In this document: in pieces, positions 10,741 to 22,188 of the stretch
Numbering within the stretch: position 1 is the stretch's first letter
Layout of the letters: the number at the start of each line of letters is the position of its first letter
DNA from: Naegleria lovaniensis
Lineage: Eukaryota; Heterolobosea; Eutetramitea; Acrasida; Naegleriidae
NCBI RefSeq assembly: GCF_003324165.1
Contig: NW_025407829.1
Span: forward strand, 1-64,000
Direction of reading: 5' to 3'
Length of the DNA: 64,000 bases
Program-made: the position numbers and the translations under genes
Notes under the pieces: generated by a model
Database searches by the model: none
Seen by the model: the letters and a program-made list of their open reading frames with translations, nothing else
What the model was told of the DNA's origin: nothing

Positions 10741-12530
10741 ATGTCCGGACAGAAAATCGCGAGTTCTCAAAAACAAAAAAAAATCACACGGTCTTCTTCT
10801 CCCCAACTCGATAATTTTCAAACCGAAATGCCACTCTCACGAAAGGTCTACGTTCTCGGAGGTTACACCAGCAAATTCATTGGCAAGGGTCATCCAGATT
10901 TCATTCACAAGAAACACCCTCTCTTTGGTAAACAAACCAATCCAGATTTGAAATGGTATTTAATCACAGCCATTCAAGAAACACTCAAGATGCATCAATG
11001 CAAGGGAGATTTGGTCGATAAGATTTTCGTTGGCAATTTTGCAGGAGAATGTTTTTCCAATCAAGGTCATTTGGGTTCAGGTGTTTCCGAAGCTGATTCT
11101 GGATTGTTGTACAAACCTTCGTATCGATTGGAAGCTGCTTGTGCTTCCGGTGGTGGTATGTTTCTTGTCTGTTTTGTTGTGGATAATATATTATGAACTA
11201 ACTGATGATGAAATCATTTCAAAATCTGAATGATCATTCTCATGGGAAAATATGCACTCGCGAACATCAATGAAACCCACACACAACTCTGCTCATTGCG
11301 TGCGCACGCACTCTCTCTCGCATACATCGGATTAAATTCCTCTCTCGTACTCATATCTTGTTGTCTCGCAACATTGGAACCCAATGTTTCCAGTTGCATT
11401 CAATGCTGCTGTGGACTCGATTCTGGCTGGAACCAGTCATGTTGCATTGGTCGTTGGTGCTGAAGAACAAAACACTGTGAGTGCAAGAGAAGGTGCTTCT
11501 CATTTGGCTAAGGCAGCTGATTTCAATCGACAACGTCCCATTGAGGAATTTACATTCCCAGCTCTGTATGCCATTCGTAAAATGCATTATTTGAAAAAGT
11601 ATGGAAATTTGGTCCGATCCGAAGATATTGAAGGTGTTGCTTTGAAGGTAAGTTGTCATGAATTCATGTCCGCTCGGCAGCAGCAAACCATGAATTGTGT
11701 GATCAATGATGAATAATTGTGGCCTTGGTCAATTCGCTCTGTTGGAAACAAAAAAGGCATATGCTGCTGGTAACAAGAATCCACTTGCTCAAATGTATAG
11801 CGTCAAGCTCGATCAACAAGGAGTATTGGAATCTCCAAAATTTTTGAGTAATCCAGAAATTAAGGATGCCCTTAAAATGTGTGAATGTTCTCAAGTCTCT
11901 GATGGAGGAGCCGGTTTATTGGTTCTGAGCGAGGAAGGTTTACAAAAATTAGGTGTACCCAAGTCACAAGCTATTGAACTCTTGGCTTCTGAAGTTGCTA
12001 TTGGAAATTTGTATAATGATACACCAGAGACATTCTCTGACTTGTTGACTACAAGAGCTGCTGCCAAGAAAGCTTATGAAGTGTCTGGAGTATCACCAAA
12101 GGATGTTTCTGTGGCTGAAGTGCATGATTGCTTTGCTGTTGCTGAAGTTGGTATGAACGAGGCTCTTGGTTTCAGTAAGCCAGGTGAAGGTGCATTCTTG
12201 CACTTGACCAAGCCAATGGTTAATACTGGAGGTGGTTTAATCTCTTTCGGACATCCTGGTAAGTTTGAATCTTTGAAATTTGTTGTTACCAATTCGATTT
12301 GTTGTATTGAATATGGTATTTGGAAATGAAAATTCCACCTCATTTTTCATTTGGTATCCATTCAACATTAAGTTGGAGCAACTGGTGTGAAACAAATCAA
12401 TGAAGTTTACAAGCAAATGAAAGGTAAAGCTGGTGACTATCAATTGAAGAATAGTTTGGAGCTTGGTGTTTGTGCCAACATGGGAGGAAATGACAAGACT
12501 TCAGTCGTTTCAATTTTCAAGAATTTGTAA
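10741..12530 (+). CDS. SCP2/SCPx-type thiolase family acyltransferase
   Basis: Exons 10741-11155, 11394-11647, 11757-12258 and 12373-12530; introns 238, 109 and 114 nt; 442 residues. Thiolase landmarks in order are the nucleophile Cys134 in ACASGG (junction gives CASGGVAFNAA), then VALVVGAEEQN, then NPLAQM and CSQVSDGGAG. EVHDCFAV and GGLISFGHPVGATG follow, the latter across intron 3 with catalytic His389, and CANMGGND (Cys424) is near the end. The HPxGATG and CxNxGG elements place it with SCP2-thiolase/acetyl-CoA acyltransferase proteins of beta-oxidation or sterol side-chain metabolism. No SCP2 lipid-carrier domain follows. The C terminus (KNL) is not a classic PTS1 and I see no PTS2. The basic 30-residue N-terminal extension might be a targeting sequence. 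It diverges from the RCC1-like gene with starts 236 bp apart. Confidence 0.88.
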
Positions 12531-12658
12531 GAGAGAGAATTAAGGCGTTCGTTCATGTGAACACACAACCGGAATGAATTTCAATTTTTGAAACAACATA
12601 AATTTAATACAGTATTCATGAAAAAAAACTAATCATTATGTTTCCGTTCAAAAATCCC

Positions 12659-14488
12659 TTAAGGAACTGTTATTGTCTTGTTTGTGGAATCTTTAACAGA
12701 GTTCAAAAAATCAATAACCATTGGTGTATGTGGTGAAGTACCGAATTGTTGCAATAAAAACTTGGCAATATTGTCGTCGATGAGTGTTTTCTTGTGATTC
12801 GTATTTGGATTTTCTTTCAGTAATTTGGACCAATGTTCGTGAAAGGCAAGAGCAAATTGAAAAAGATGCATCGTATTTTGTCTGTCATTTCTAAGTTTTT
12901 GCAATAATTCAAGCAAGAACGAACTGTCTGGATCAATGGAACGGAAGAATATATCAGCCGTAATGTTGGCTATTAGAGCAGTATTATTTGCAGTATTGCT
13001 ATGTCGAATCAAAATGGTAATCATTGTGACAAAATTCGCAAGCTCAGCTTTAGCATAGGACCTATGCCTAATTCTGCTGGCATCAAGGAGTTTTTTCAAC
13101 CACAAAAATGCTTTTCCTGCTTGATTCGTGTTAATATATCCGACCATGATTAAGGCAAAGTCTTCAAATGTGGGTTTCACTGTGCTTCTAGGATTGTTTC
13201 TGAGGCTCAAAAGTAAATGTTCTGCCTTTTCAGGAGCCTTAAATTCAAAGATATACTTTTTGATAATTTCTGATAACTCATTTCGAGTGACCATGTTGCT
13301 AGCTACAAGCATGTCAAATAATCTCTGTGAAATTTCTAAACTATTCGGATTCATCAAGTAGGAGGATAAAGTCTTGGAATTCCAAATGATATCAAACTTT
13401 TCTGCAAATAATTTAGTGTTGAAAATATGAGAGATGTTTCCTTGCTTAGCAGTTGTTGAATAATATTGTGCATATTTGTGAAACAATTCAATTCGGTAGG
13501 CTCGTTCTTCACTAATAAACCTGTACAATAATCTAATTGGCCCCTTGTGTTGAGAAAAGTGATAGACAAACGAGTTCATGATTTGAGTTCTCAATTCGAG
13601 GGTGTTTTTTAAATGTTCCAATAAAGCCTTTTCTCCAGACGATGATGCTGTTGTATGATCTATTCTTAGCGAGTTCAAAATAGCTCTTCCTAGAGAGGTC
13701 ATATTATCAAAAACTGACAGTGAAGAATATGATTCAAAGAGAGGATCGTACACACGAGATAATTTCAAATTAATATTCTGCCTTGGTTTAGTACTTGAAT
13801 TGGTATTGTCATTTTTCTTTCCATAGTCTATTGAATGTAAATATGAAAACACCAGCAGCAAATTAAATTTGTAATGTTCCATGAAGGTAAAATGCTGAAT
13901 TACTCTGTGAATTGTTGCCTCCGATAGATATTCTCCATATCTTTGTGCAAGCATGAATATTCTATCACAGATTGTGAAGGTCATATTGTCCAATTTAGAT
14001 GAAGAATATAAATCCAACCTCGGAATAATTTCCTTTTCATCTGCATTGCCACGTAATCTGGAAGAATTGAAATCGGACCTTATCTTTTCATTCTTCTTGA
14101 TGAATGAGAGAATAAGAAGCGTAATTCTCTCTCTGAGATCGTCATTGGAGATGTTGTTGAGCGAAGATTGCATTGTGGTAGTATTATTATTATTCGTTGC
14201 TGATGTTTTTGTAGTATTGGGGTTGACCCATCCTGCTGGTTCTAAATCCTCCAACTTGTTTGTTGTAGACGAAGACATTTTACCCTCCGGTGATGACGAC
14301 ACTCCCATATTATTTTCATGAATATTTCCAGTGTTGGAACTATATCGGAACAATGAATGGTGATAAGATGAAAATGTTCTTGTGGGAGAAAATATTTGTT
14401 TGGTTTCAGAACGACTTGTGGTAGCCTTCAATATTCTTTCATAAGAGCGAGAGGGTAATTGCCAATACCATCCCAACGACCGCTTCAT
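12659..14488 (-). CDS. PPR-like helical-repeat protein, probably mitochondrial
   Basis: An intronless frame of 609 residues. The first 60 residues are rich in Arg, Ser and Tyr with almost no acid, like a mitochondrial presequence. A low-complexity Ser/Thr/Asn region runs to about 115. The rest is predicted helical. The stretch FEDFALIMVGYINTNQAGKA followed by FLWLKKLLDAS fits a pentatricopeptide unit (two antiparallel helices, GY...G...A). Other units are weaker, for example around HHRV/YKFNLLLVFSYLH. PPR and related proteins bind organelle RNA. The assignment rests on one good repeat and the presequence, so a generic helical-repeat mitochondrial protein is the alternative. ATG 14488 is the first Met and follows an A-rich run. 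Confidence 0.6.
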   Translation of the reverse strand: MKRSLGWYWQLPSRSYERILKATTSRSETKQIFSPTRTFSSYHHSLFRYSSNTGNIHENNMGVSSSPEGKMSSSTTNKLEDLEPAGWVNPNTTKTSATNNNNTTTMQSSLNNISNDDLRERITLLILSFIKKNEKIRSDFNSSRLRGNADEKEIIPRLDLYSSSKLDNMTFTICDRIFMLAQRYGEYLSEATIHRVIQHFTFMEHYKFNLLLVFSYLHSIDYGKKNDNTNSSTKPRQNINLKLSRVYDPLFESYSSLSVFDNMTSLGRAILNSLRIDHTTASSSGEKALLEHLKNTLELRTQIMNSFVYHFSQHKGPIRLLYRFISEERAYRIELFHKYAQYYSTTAKQGNISHIFNTKLFAEKFDIIWNSKTLSSYLMNPNSLEISQRLFDMLVASNMVTRNELSEIIKKYIFEFKAPEKAEHLLLSLRNNPRSTVKPTFEDFALIMVGYINTNQAGKAFLWLKKLLDASRIRHRSYAKAELANFVTMITILIRHSNTANNTALIANITADIFFRSIDPDSSFLLELLQKLRNDRQNTMHLFQFALAFHEHWSKLLKENPNTNHKKTLIDDNIAKFLLQQFGTSPHTPMVIDFLNSVKDSTNKTITVP

Positions 14489-14690
14489 TTTTTTCTTTTT
14501 TTTAAATTTATTTAATTCATAATCAACAAGTCATGATGATCAATTCCAATAATAATACACACTATGATATTTTGTACATTCAAACAAAGTTACGTCACCC
14601 ACACTTTGATGACGCAAGCATTTTCACCGAGCGATGAACCATTTTCTTTGGTCATAAATTCAAATAATAAAAAAAAATAGCTCAACAACG

Positions 14691-17155
14691 ATGATTGAAA
14701 CAACAAACAATGAAGCACTCATGATACACACGCCAAATATGTGGGAAGAATTGCCGTTAGAAATTCTCAATTACATTTTGGAATATTTGGATCCGAGAAA
14801 TTTGGTGAATTTGATGTGTGTTTCTTCTCAAATTCGGTTGATGGCCATCAAATTTTTACTGATGGGTCTCGGAGAGAAGGAATATATGAATGAACGATTA
14901 CGTAACATGAACAAGCCTAATAGTAATTTGCTAATACCCAATGAATTAGGGGGAAATAGTTTAATTTCCTTCCTTGATGTCTTGTTATCAGAACAGAAGA
15001 ACGACGAGGATACACAACAGTTGTTTCTTCCGAGAATTAATTTGAGCATCTTTTCAGCTCCAACATTATGGTCCACATTGAACAAACTTGAAAGTGTAAT
15101 TGAGAAATATCATGTCATCGAGTTGGTGTTGAATTTACACGAATCCGATGATGTCATTCGATGGCTTAACAAGACACTGAGCAAGAATTCTATGAAAACC
15201 ATTACTCGCTTGACTGTCATGTATCCATCCAAAAGAGGTTTCTACCATGATCCCAAACGCGATGAATTGGTGTTGCCAAATAACAGACCTCTCAAGGGTA
15301 TGTTGTGTTTGTCAAAAACAAATTGTGATCACCTTTACCGATTTCATCACTTCAAACACTTAAAGTATTGAACGGTTTTTTCGTCACGAGTGAAAAAAGT
15401 CTCCAAAATCTTTGCCTAAACCGAGAATTGTGTCTCAGTTTACAAGTTCTCACAATTTCCTGTTCCTATTTATTTCATTTTGTTGACAAGCATTTTAATT
15501 TACTTGACCATGCATTGAGGACCGTGTTAAAATCAATGCCAAACCTGACAACACTTTATTTTGAACTTTCTACCCAATCACGTATTTCAGTTGATGATGA
15601 AATGGTTCAATTATTAGAGTCAACCAAATTGAAAGTGTTTCGAATAGAGTCGAGCCAATCTATTTTCCTGCAAAAACTGACAGAGAAATCTTTAGCTACA
15701 TGTTTGCCACACATTGAAGAGTTACACTTAAACGTCAATTTTAATGGTCCATCCTCTTCATATAGTCACACTGCTACCACACCAGTTTATCACAATGAAG
15801 CATTAGAAGCTTTTTTCCCACCACGCCCTTTGAAATACTTATTTTACTGCCACTCTGCTGCAACAGGAGCATTGGTGATGAAAATTCCACAAATTGAAAC
15901 ATTATTTATATACACTCAGTATTCTGCAAAGGGAGATGACTTTCCATCCTTGAAAGTGCAACGGTTAATTGTAAAAGGATATCATGACTATTTGAAAGAA
16001 ATTTGCTTGACAGATCTTTTCCCTTATACTAGAGAGATTGTATTTTATGACTCCACTGTCAAGTGTTCTACGATATGCAACCCAAAAAGAGGGGCAAAGA
16101 ATGCGCTTGAATCTGTTACTCTTGAGCATTGCTCATTAGACATCACTGATTCGAATCAAATTGCTGCTTTAATTTCTCAGTTACGATCATTTAAAGCATG
16201 GAAAACAGTGTTTTACTCAAACCAAATTTCTAATGACCCTACCGTTGTTACCATTGAAAAACAACAACGAATTTCAGCTCTGCAAGAACGGAGAAAAACC
16301 ATCGAAAAAGTGTGTGACGCACAGTTGCAAACATTGATTGTAAAAGATTGTCAGAGCTTTTATGACTTCTTTTTAATTGCAATACTATCTCTTAATATGC
16401 CACATTTAAAGAGAATTCGACTGGAAAATTCATATTCAGTCTCGGAGGATGAATTACAAATTTTGTTTGAAAGTATTCGAGGAGCAAATTTAATGAGTTC
16501 TCTGATTATTGGGCCAAAATTTAAGAATAATTTAATTATGGAGTATCTGGAAATGATTCATTGTTTCGATATTAATAGTAACACCCATGATATATTGAAG
16601 AATAATGACATTCAGTTGGCATTCAATGGTCCATGTATTACATGTGAACTATTTAATCTGCTTTCCAATGAAATGTTGGAACAAATTTCAGTAATTTCAT
16701 TACCCGATGCAATGCTTGAGTGTGATAAATTTACGGAGATTTTGGATCGTTTAAATCCAAACAAACTCAAAAAGTTGCAAATTAATTTTGGAAACAGTGG
16801 GCCTACACTCGAATTTTTCAAGCATCTCAAGCGATTCTCAATGTTAGAGCAAGTATATATCAGCGGAAAAGCTAAACCAACCTCAGACTCGGAACATGAA
16901 CTTTTTAAACCTTTTTTGTGTCAAGACATACTTCATGAAATGGCAAAATTGACCATTTTCTTTTTTGACTGCCCTGATTGGTGTAAATTCTCCACCGTTG
17001 AGGTGGAATTGTTGAAAAAGCAATTGAGAAGTTTGAATCGATCGGCACCCAAATTATTACTTCCATTCGATAACGTGAATTCGGATTATTCCATGGATCC
17101 AAACAAGAAGAAGCAGACAACAACCTGGTCTGGCAGCTTTTGTGAAATTCAATAA
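14691..17155 (+). CDS. F-box protein with LRR-like C-terminal region
   Basis: Two exons, 14691-15297 and 15366-17155. The 68-nt intron (GTATGT...TTAAAG) joins two frames and reads RPLKVLNGFF at the junction; 798 residues. Residues about 18-52 form an F-box: WEELPLEILNYILEYLDPRN then LVNLMCVSS. This is the Skp1-binding element of SCF ubiquitin ligases. Downstream, irregular leucine-rich segments recur, such as LQVLTISCS, MPNLTTLYFELS, HIEELHLNVN and LKRIRLENS, consistent with an LRR substrate-binding solenoid. No signal or membrane segment is present. The substrate is unknown. The gene start is 202 bp from the PPR-like gene start, divergent. Confidence 0.8.
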
Positions 17156-17274
17156 GTAAATAATAGCATACATGGATGACATGATTATAGAGAGCCAACA
17201 CGTTGAGATTGGAACTGTGTTCGAATCCTTTTTTAGTCGAATTGTCAAACACCATTTTTCTCTTCACAAACAAA

Positions 17275-17952
17275 ATGAGTCGAAGAGATTTTGATGACGC
17301 CACTCGCGGAGGAGATGACACAACCACTACTGCCATAGAAACGACCAAACTCTACTCATTGCATCGGATCAAACTGTTCAAACTGTTTACTTCTCTCAAT
17401 ACGTTATTTACGCTCATTGTTATCATTTACATGATCGTTGTATGTATTTCTTGATACCCCATTGATTTTTTAATATATATATTTTTCTTTCTATTAAATT
17501 ATCATTGCGTTTCTTCCATCACGAAACTGCGCAACAAGACTTTTATCATTCTCGGAGTTCAATTACAAGGACATCCAACGAATGGCTCCATCTATTCCAT
17601 CCTCACTTGGACTTCCTATCTCAGTTACGTTCTGGAAGCTATTGAGAGTTGCTGCTTGGTTACTTGCATCATGGGATTAGTTGCCTCATTCACAAAGCCT
17701 TCCGCTGCTTGTAATCGATTCTTAATCATTCCTTACATCTTGGGTTGCTTGGTAAAATTATTGATGGAATGGGGTTTGATCATGTCCACTTCGGGAGCCA
17801 TGACTGCTCTCGCTGGTCATGAGAGTGTCGTGTACGTTGCTATTGTGGTTGCCATCATTGATGCTGTATGGAATTTGCTTGCCTTGATTTTCAGTGTGGT
17901 TCATGCTGTGTATTTGTTTGGTGTTCGTAGAAATATGAAACTTGTGAAATAA
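17275..17952 (+). CDS. Small four-pass membrane protein
   Basis: Exons 17275-17439 and 17539-17952 are joined across a 99-nt intron (GTATGT...CAACAAG, phase 0), giving 192 residues. ATG 17275 follows ACAAA. The N terminus is acidic and Thr-rich. Hydrophobic segments lie at about 38-56, 77-103, 113-132 and 150-178, with a short basic tail RRNMKLVK. The size and four-helix plan resemble small tetraspan proteins, but I see no CCG motif of tetraspanins and no other family mark. The acceptor is chosen because it is the first AG that keeps the frame after a T-rich tract; an acceptor slightly later is possible. Confidence 0.6.
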
Positions 17953-18154
17953 GAGATTTGTGTTTTTCAAGGTACTCTTTCTGTACACAAGAATAAGAAT
18001 ATTCAAATACACCAGAAATTAGTAATGACATGAACATTTGAAAATTGTTTTTTTTTGGGTTGGAATTCATGAATATAATAACAAGTACATTTGACTTGCA
18101 CGAGTATTCAACACATATGGACTAGATCTGAATGAAATGAATCAATGAGCTCAT

Positions 18155-18475
18155 TTACTTGTTCTTTACGTAAGCATTGAATGGATTAGCAGTTGGGTCA
18201 TCCTCTCGATGATCAAAACGACCCATCATGTGTGGAATATTCACCGAATGATCCTTCATGACAATATCTTGATTTTCACCTTGTCGAGCACAGTGCTTAT
18301 CATACCAATTCCACATCTCTGCAGTAGGTACATGATTATCAAAGGCTCCTCCTTGAGCTGAAGCTTGATATCTATTAATGATAAAGGCCGTAGTGGCAGC
18401 ACACACGGAAAGCAAGACTTGAACATGGGGCTTTCTGAGAAAATATCCTCGAGTATTGAAATCGACTGGGTGCAT
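18155..18475 (-). CDS. Small one-TM protein, possible mitochondrial inner-membrane subunit
   Basis: An intronless 106-residue protein. It has a short basic N terminus (RGYFLRKPH), then one hydrophobic helix VQVLLSVCAATTAFII at about 18-33, then a hydrophilic tail rich in His, Asp and Asn. The plan (short matrix-side start, single helix, polar C-terminal part with WNWYDKHC) is typical of small accessory subunits of respiratory complexes. I cannot match a named subunit. It has an ordinary ATG after ACAACAAC. It is convergent with the four-pass protein gene, 202 bp apart. Confidence 0.6.
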   Translation of the reverse strand: MHPVDFNTRGYFLRKPHVQVLLSVCAATTAFIINRYQASAQGGAFDNHVPTAEMWNWYDKHCARQGENQDIVMKDHSVNIPHMMGRFDHREDDPTANPFNAYVKNK

Positions 18476-18674
18476 GTTGTTGTTGTTGTTGGGTGTGTAT
18501 TGAGTTGGTCTATGTGTAATAATTTGTTGTTATTGTTTTCTCATGTCTCGAATGAAGTATTGATACCCTCCATATATTCAGTAGTCATCATGATGCAACA
18601 TATAAGCGGACCGCCTTAATACGCCGACTAGCAGGAAAGTAGGCGAAGTGCAGTCAATGAGCAATGGATTGAAT

Positions 18675-18689
18675 TAAGGTTGATCCTTA
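18675..18689. other. Short inverted repeat
   Basis: TAAGG / TTGAT loop / CCTTA, a perfect 5-bp stem with a 5-nt loop. It lies 64 bp before a stronger hairpin. Alone it could be chance; it is noted because of the pair. Confidence 0.25.
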
Positions 18690-18752
18690 CTATCGATGAA
18701 AAAAGAAGGAGGGCCAACTTGGATGGTGATTCTCCGGTATTCATCGCCGCTT

Positions 18753-18789
18753 GAAAGAATCGGCCCTGAGTGATTGGACCGATTCTTTC
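18753..18789. other. Strong inverted repeat, possible structured RNA or binding site
   Basis: GAAAGAATCGGCCC and GGACCGATTCTTTC pair over 14 positions with one mismatch, around the 9-nt loop TGAGTGATT. An 11-bp run is perfect. It lies in a spacer without a supported gene and is GC-richer than its flanks. It could be part of a small non-coding RNA, a terminator-like fold or a protein site. I see no tRNA, snRNA or snoRNA box to choose among these. Confidence 0.4.
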
Positions 18790-19305
18790 CAATAGAATTC
18801 TCTTTTGTAATTTCAACTCCAACAAGGCTGCATGAATGAATATATTGGAGTACAATTTGTTAAAGAAACATGTGCACCAGCGTTGGAGCAAGACATGACA
18901 AACAAAAGCTTCAAGTTGAGTGAAGAACATTCTCGCAATTTACAACCAAATATACATTTGTGTCACATCTTGGGATGTCTTAATTGCATTGGGTGGATGA
19001 TGCGAGAAGTGAGCATTCTCTCCAACATTAAAACTTCCTCACGATTTGCCATTGCGTACAAATTCACTAGTTTCAGCGCATCCCAAATTAGTATTAATCC
19101 ACACAAAAAAACGATTAATTTAAAATCAACAAGAAAAAAGTGAAACAACTTGCATTCAACACCAACCACCATAATTTGATCGTACTTTCATTGTTATTGA
19201 TTGGTATCATCATTGCTGGATTATTATTACACTCTAACCTTCCTTCCGAACCATCTTCCATCTTTCCCGAAATTCAATCATCATCATCGTCCAACAATCA
19301 TCCAG

Positions 19306-20157
19306 ATGACCCAACCTTTCATTAAAATCATCAAGACCATTTTAGGACGTGAACAATCGGAAGGACAAGGTGCTCGAGTCATTCGAACCATCGGAGGACA
19401 AGTTTCGTATCATGATCCGTTTTTATTACTTGATGAATTTAAGGTTTCAAAACCTGCGGGATTTCCGAATCATCCTCATCGAGGTTTTGAAACAGTGACA
19501 TACATGCTTGACGGTTCTTTCAAACATCGAGATAATCAGGGAAATCAAGGAGTGATTGGTCCAGGAGATATTCAATGGATGACAGCTGGCAGAGGTGTGG
19601 TGCATTCTGAAATGCCAGAAGGTTCCGGTGTGAATACTGGAATGCAGTTATGGGTCAATTTGAAAGCTAAAGATAAGATGGTAGAGCCACAATATCAAGA
19701 TTTAAGAGCTTGTGACATTCCAAAAAAGAATATCGATGAATTTACAACCATTTCCGTCATTGGTGGAAAGAGTCAATCGGTAGAAATTGAAAGTCCCTTA
19801 AAACTTAGAACCAAAGTGTTGTATTTTGATGTCAAAATGACAAAGAATGGACACATTTATAGAGAAATTATTCCAAAAGGTTATCAAGGATTTGTGTATG
19901 TTATTAAGGGATCTGGAAAATTGCGTCAAGATCAAAACAAGTTTGAACAAGCTCCAGAAAAATCAGCTCTACTTTTTAAGGAGACGACACAGGATCAGGC
20001 TTTTGAATTTGAGACTACGTCAGATGTCACACAATTTGTATTGATTGCTGGTGAGCCAATGAATGAACCTATGGCTCGATATGGACCATTTGTCATGAAT
20101 ACGCAAGAAGAGATTTCTCAAGCCTTTGAAGATTATCACTCTGGAAAGTTTAAATAA
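19306..20157 (+). CDS. Pirin family protein
   Basis: 283 residues from ATG 19306. The open frame extends upstream only to a TTG, so this is the first Met. The bicupin pirin signature is complete. HPHRGFETVTYMLDG holds His56 and His58, and GVVHSEM holds His100 and Glu102. These four are the metal ligands of human pirin and sit at nearly the same residue numbers. Also present are GDIQWMTAGRG and, in the second cupin, YQGFVYVIKGSG and SALLF. Pirins are iron proteins with quercetinase activity in some members, or transcription co-regulator roles. Length is normal for the family. No signal is visible, so it is probably cytosolic or nuclear. Confidence 0.92.
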   Translation: MTQPFIKIIKTILGREQSEGQGARVIRTIGGQVSYHDPFLLLDEFKVSKPAGFPNHPHRGFETVTYMLDGSFKHRDNQGNQGVIGPGDIQWMTAGRGVVHSEMPEGSGVNTGMQLWVNLKAKDKMVEPQYQDLRACDIPKKNIDEFTTISVIGGKSQSVEIESPLKLRTKVLYFDVKMTKNGHIYREIIPKGYQGFVYVIKGSGKLRQDQNKFEQAPEKSALLFKETTQDQAFEFETTSDVTQFVLIAGEPMNEPMARYGPFVMNTQEEISQAFEDYHSGKFK

Positions 20158-20339
20158 TCATGTTGCTGACATGTTTCAACAAGATTGTTCCATTCAATCA
20201 TTTGTACATAGATCTAATTCTATTAAAAAATAGAAGATTTCATAATTTCGTTGGCATGTGTTCTTTTGCGTAAATCTTCGAAGTCTTCATTAGTTGTTTT
20301 CAATGCATTTTCGTCAACTCATTCACACGAATCCAACAA

Positions 20340-22188
20340 CTACTTGTTACTCTTTTTAAATTGTTTTTTCACATATTTTCTCAACGTGGCTGAGACGCTC
20401 TGTCGAACTAACTGCTTCTGTGGAGCATTATTCATCATGATGGAAGAGGATAGCATGACACCAAATTCCTCCTCTGACAGGTTTTGTTGCGCGTCATTAC
20501 CAGCTCCAACACTAAGAGAAGGTAATTGAAAATTGCGTGCTTGATTGCCAATACTACTATTACTCGTCGTTGTGTTGGTCGATACTGAAGAAATACTAAT
20601 ATTGGGATTGACAAAGATTTGAGCGGTCGATGTGGTACTCGTTGAAATGACATTCTTGTGACTAGTGTTACTCTCATATTTTCCTTCTTCAATATTTCTC
20701 TTAATAATTTCACTCAATAACGCTTCAAAACTTTCTTGGATATTCCAATTTTCAATGGCACTAACCACATAGAATGGACAATGAGAACTCTCTCCCAATG
20801 TATAACCATATTCGGCATTGACAGTTTTGGCATGTGACAGAGGTTCATCAATCTTATTCATAACAATAACCATGGGTGGAAATGCAGGTGGAAACAGTGT
20901 TGGATCTGGAGGCAACACATAACTTGACGAGGTCGAACTCGCTCCAGTCGTATCCGTGGAAATGCCACTTGTCACAGAATCACGTCTCGAACTAGCACCA
21001 TTTGAATCCAATTCTGAACCATTTTTAAAATAAGCTGTCTTACATTCCTCAATCAAAATTTGAAGTTGAGCAAAGGACGATTTATCATTCATGTCAAACA
21101 CGAGCATGAAACCATCCATTCCAGAAAGGTCAGAAACTTGTTTTCGTGTCACAGATTGTCCACTCGTATCGACAATGGTCACACGACAAATGACATCTTG
21201 TTCAAATGTATAAGAAATGTCAGAAATTAAGCTGTGAAAGGGATGAACGGCAGCAATGTCCACATTTTCTGAATGATTATTCAATTCTGTACCCACATGC
21301 TTTCCAGGAGAATGTGAAATTTCTAAATGATGATTCGATCCATGATGTAACTGTTCCATTAAATCTTGATTAGGAGAAGCACTCGTTGGTGAATGAGCTG
21401 CAGTAAGATGAGAATGATGGATTGAAGAATTTCCAGAAGGACTCGCAGTTGTGGAATCTTTTCTCTTTTTGAAAAACGAAAACTTTCTCGATTTTGATTG
21501 TTTTTGCTTTTCTTCTTGTTCTGCTTGCAATTCATCTTTTTGTTGCTTAATGGATAATAGTGTATCATCCAATTTCATAAAATCTCTCAATTCTTGAGGA
21601 ATAATTTCCAAGTCATGTGCCATTTGTTTATATCCATAAATGTCACCTTTTGGATTTTCCTTAATTGGAACTCCATTATTTGAGAGAGAAGTCAAATTGG
21701 AAGTAGATTCTTGGGAAGGTGGAGCTGGCATTCGGAATGTAAATTGCACTTTGGTCACGTATTCATCTTCGATGGTTGGTTCGTGATCGAGTGGAACTTG
21801 TTCCTTTCCAACACATCCTGTCATGCATATTCAATACAATTATTTACATTGCATCCATATAAACCCAACAATATGGAATGAAACCATTTCAAATATTCAT
21901 ATGAAAATTAAATTAAGTAATAATATTTACATAATAATATTAAATATTGAAATCAATAATTAAAAAAATTTACAAACACATTGAATAACACAAAAATTAG
22001 GACAAAATAATATAATGAAACCTACTTTGAGCAATGCAACTCTTTCCAACGCTTTCAGCTCCCAAAATTGCAATTTTAAAATCATGAAAGAATGGAATTC
22101 CCCGAATGGTTCTTCTTCTGTCTTGTTGTATCGATTGACGTTGTTGAAGAGAATGCCGAAGAGAGAATCTTTGAATGAGATTGGGCAT
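20340..22188 (-). CDS. Ras-like small GTPase with long insert before G3 and Ser/Thr-rich tail
   Basis: Exons 22188-22026 and 21817-20340; 208-nt intron (GTAGGT...GACAG); 546 residues. G boxes: G1 GAESVGKS (43-50), G2 HEPTIEDEY with Thr69, G3 DTSGQ (271-275), G4 NKID (375-378) and G5 SAI (407-409). The junction reads CIAQ|R, as in Ras. About 175 residues of charged, Ser/His-rich sequence, including the basic FSFFKKRK, separate switch I/beta-2 from G3, where Ras has only about 10. A second insert of roughly 45 residues precedes G4. The C terminus is Ser/Thr/Asn-rich, ends KKQFKKSNK, and lacks a CaaX box, so membrane binding would need the polybasic tail. ATG 22188 is the first Met in a frame open further upstream. 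Confidence 0.85.

Larger units (their letters stand above)
18476..19305. other. Spacer with hairpin-forming segment upstream of pirin
   Basis: No gene is supported over 830 bp. Overlapping open frames on both strands (18628-18930 minus, 18832-19143 plus, 18963-19172 minus) lack family features. The part 18601-18800 is less AT-rich than other spacers and holds two inverted repeats listed below. The last 165 bases before the pirin start are open in another frame with a hydrophobic run but have no ATG. Confidence 0.45.

Noticed and set aside
17205-17235. tRNA B-box-like GTTCGAATCC
   Set aside because: The bases on either side do not form a T stem and no A box or acceptor stem is found at the right spacing.
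18628-19172. Overlapping open frames on both strands in the spacer before pirin, one with a hydrophobic run
   Set aside because: They conflict with one another, lack family marks, and none joins to a neighbour by good splice sites.
19140-19325. Possible signal-anchor ORF overlapping the pirin start
   Set aside because: It begins at GTG, has no ATG, and is in a different frame from pirin; no splice sites link them convincingly.
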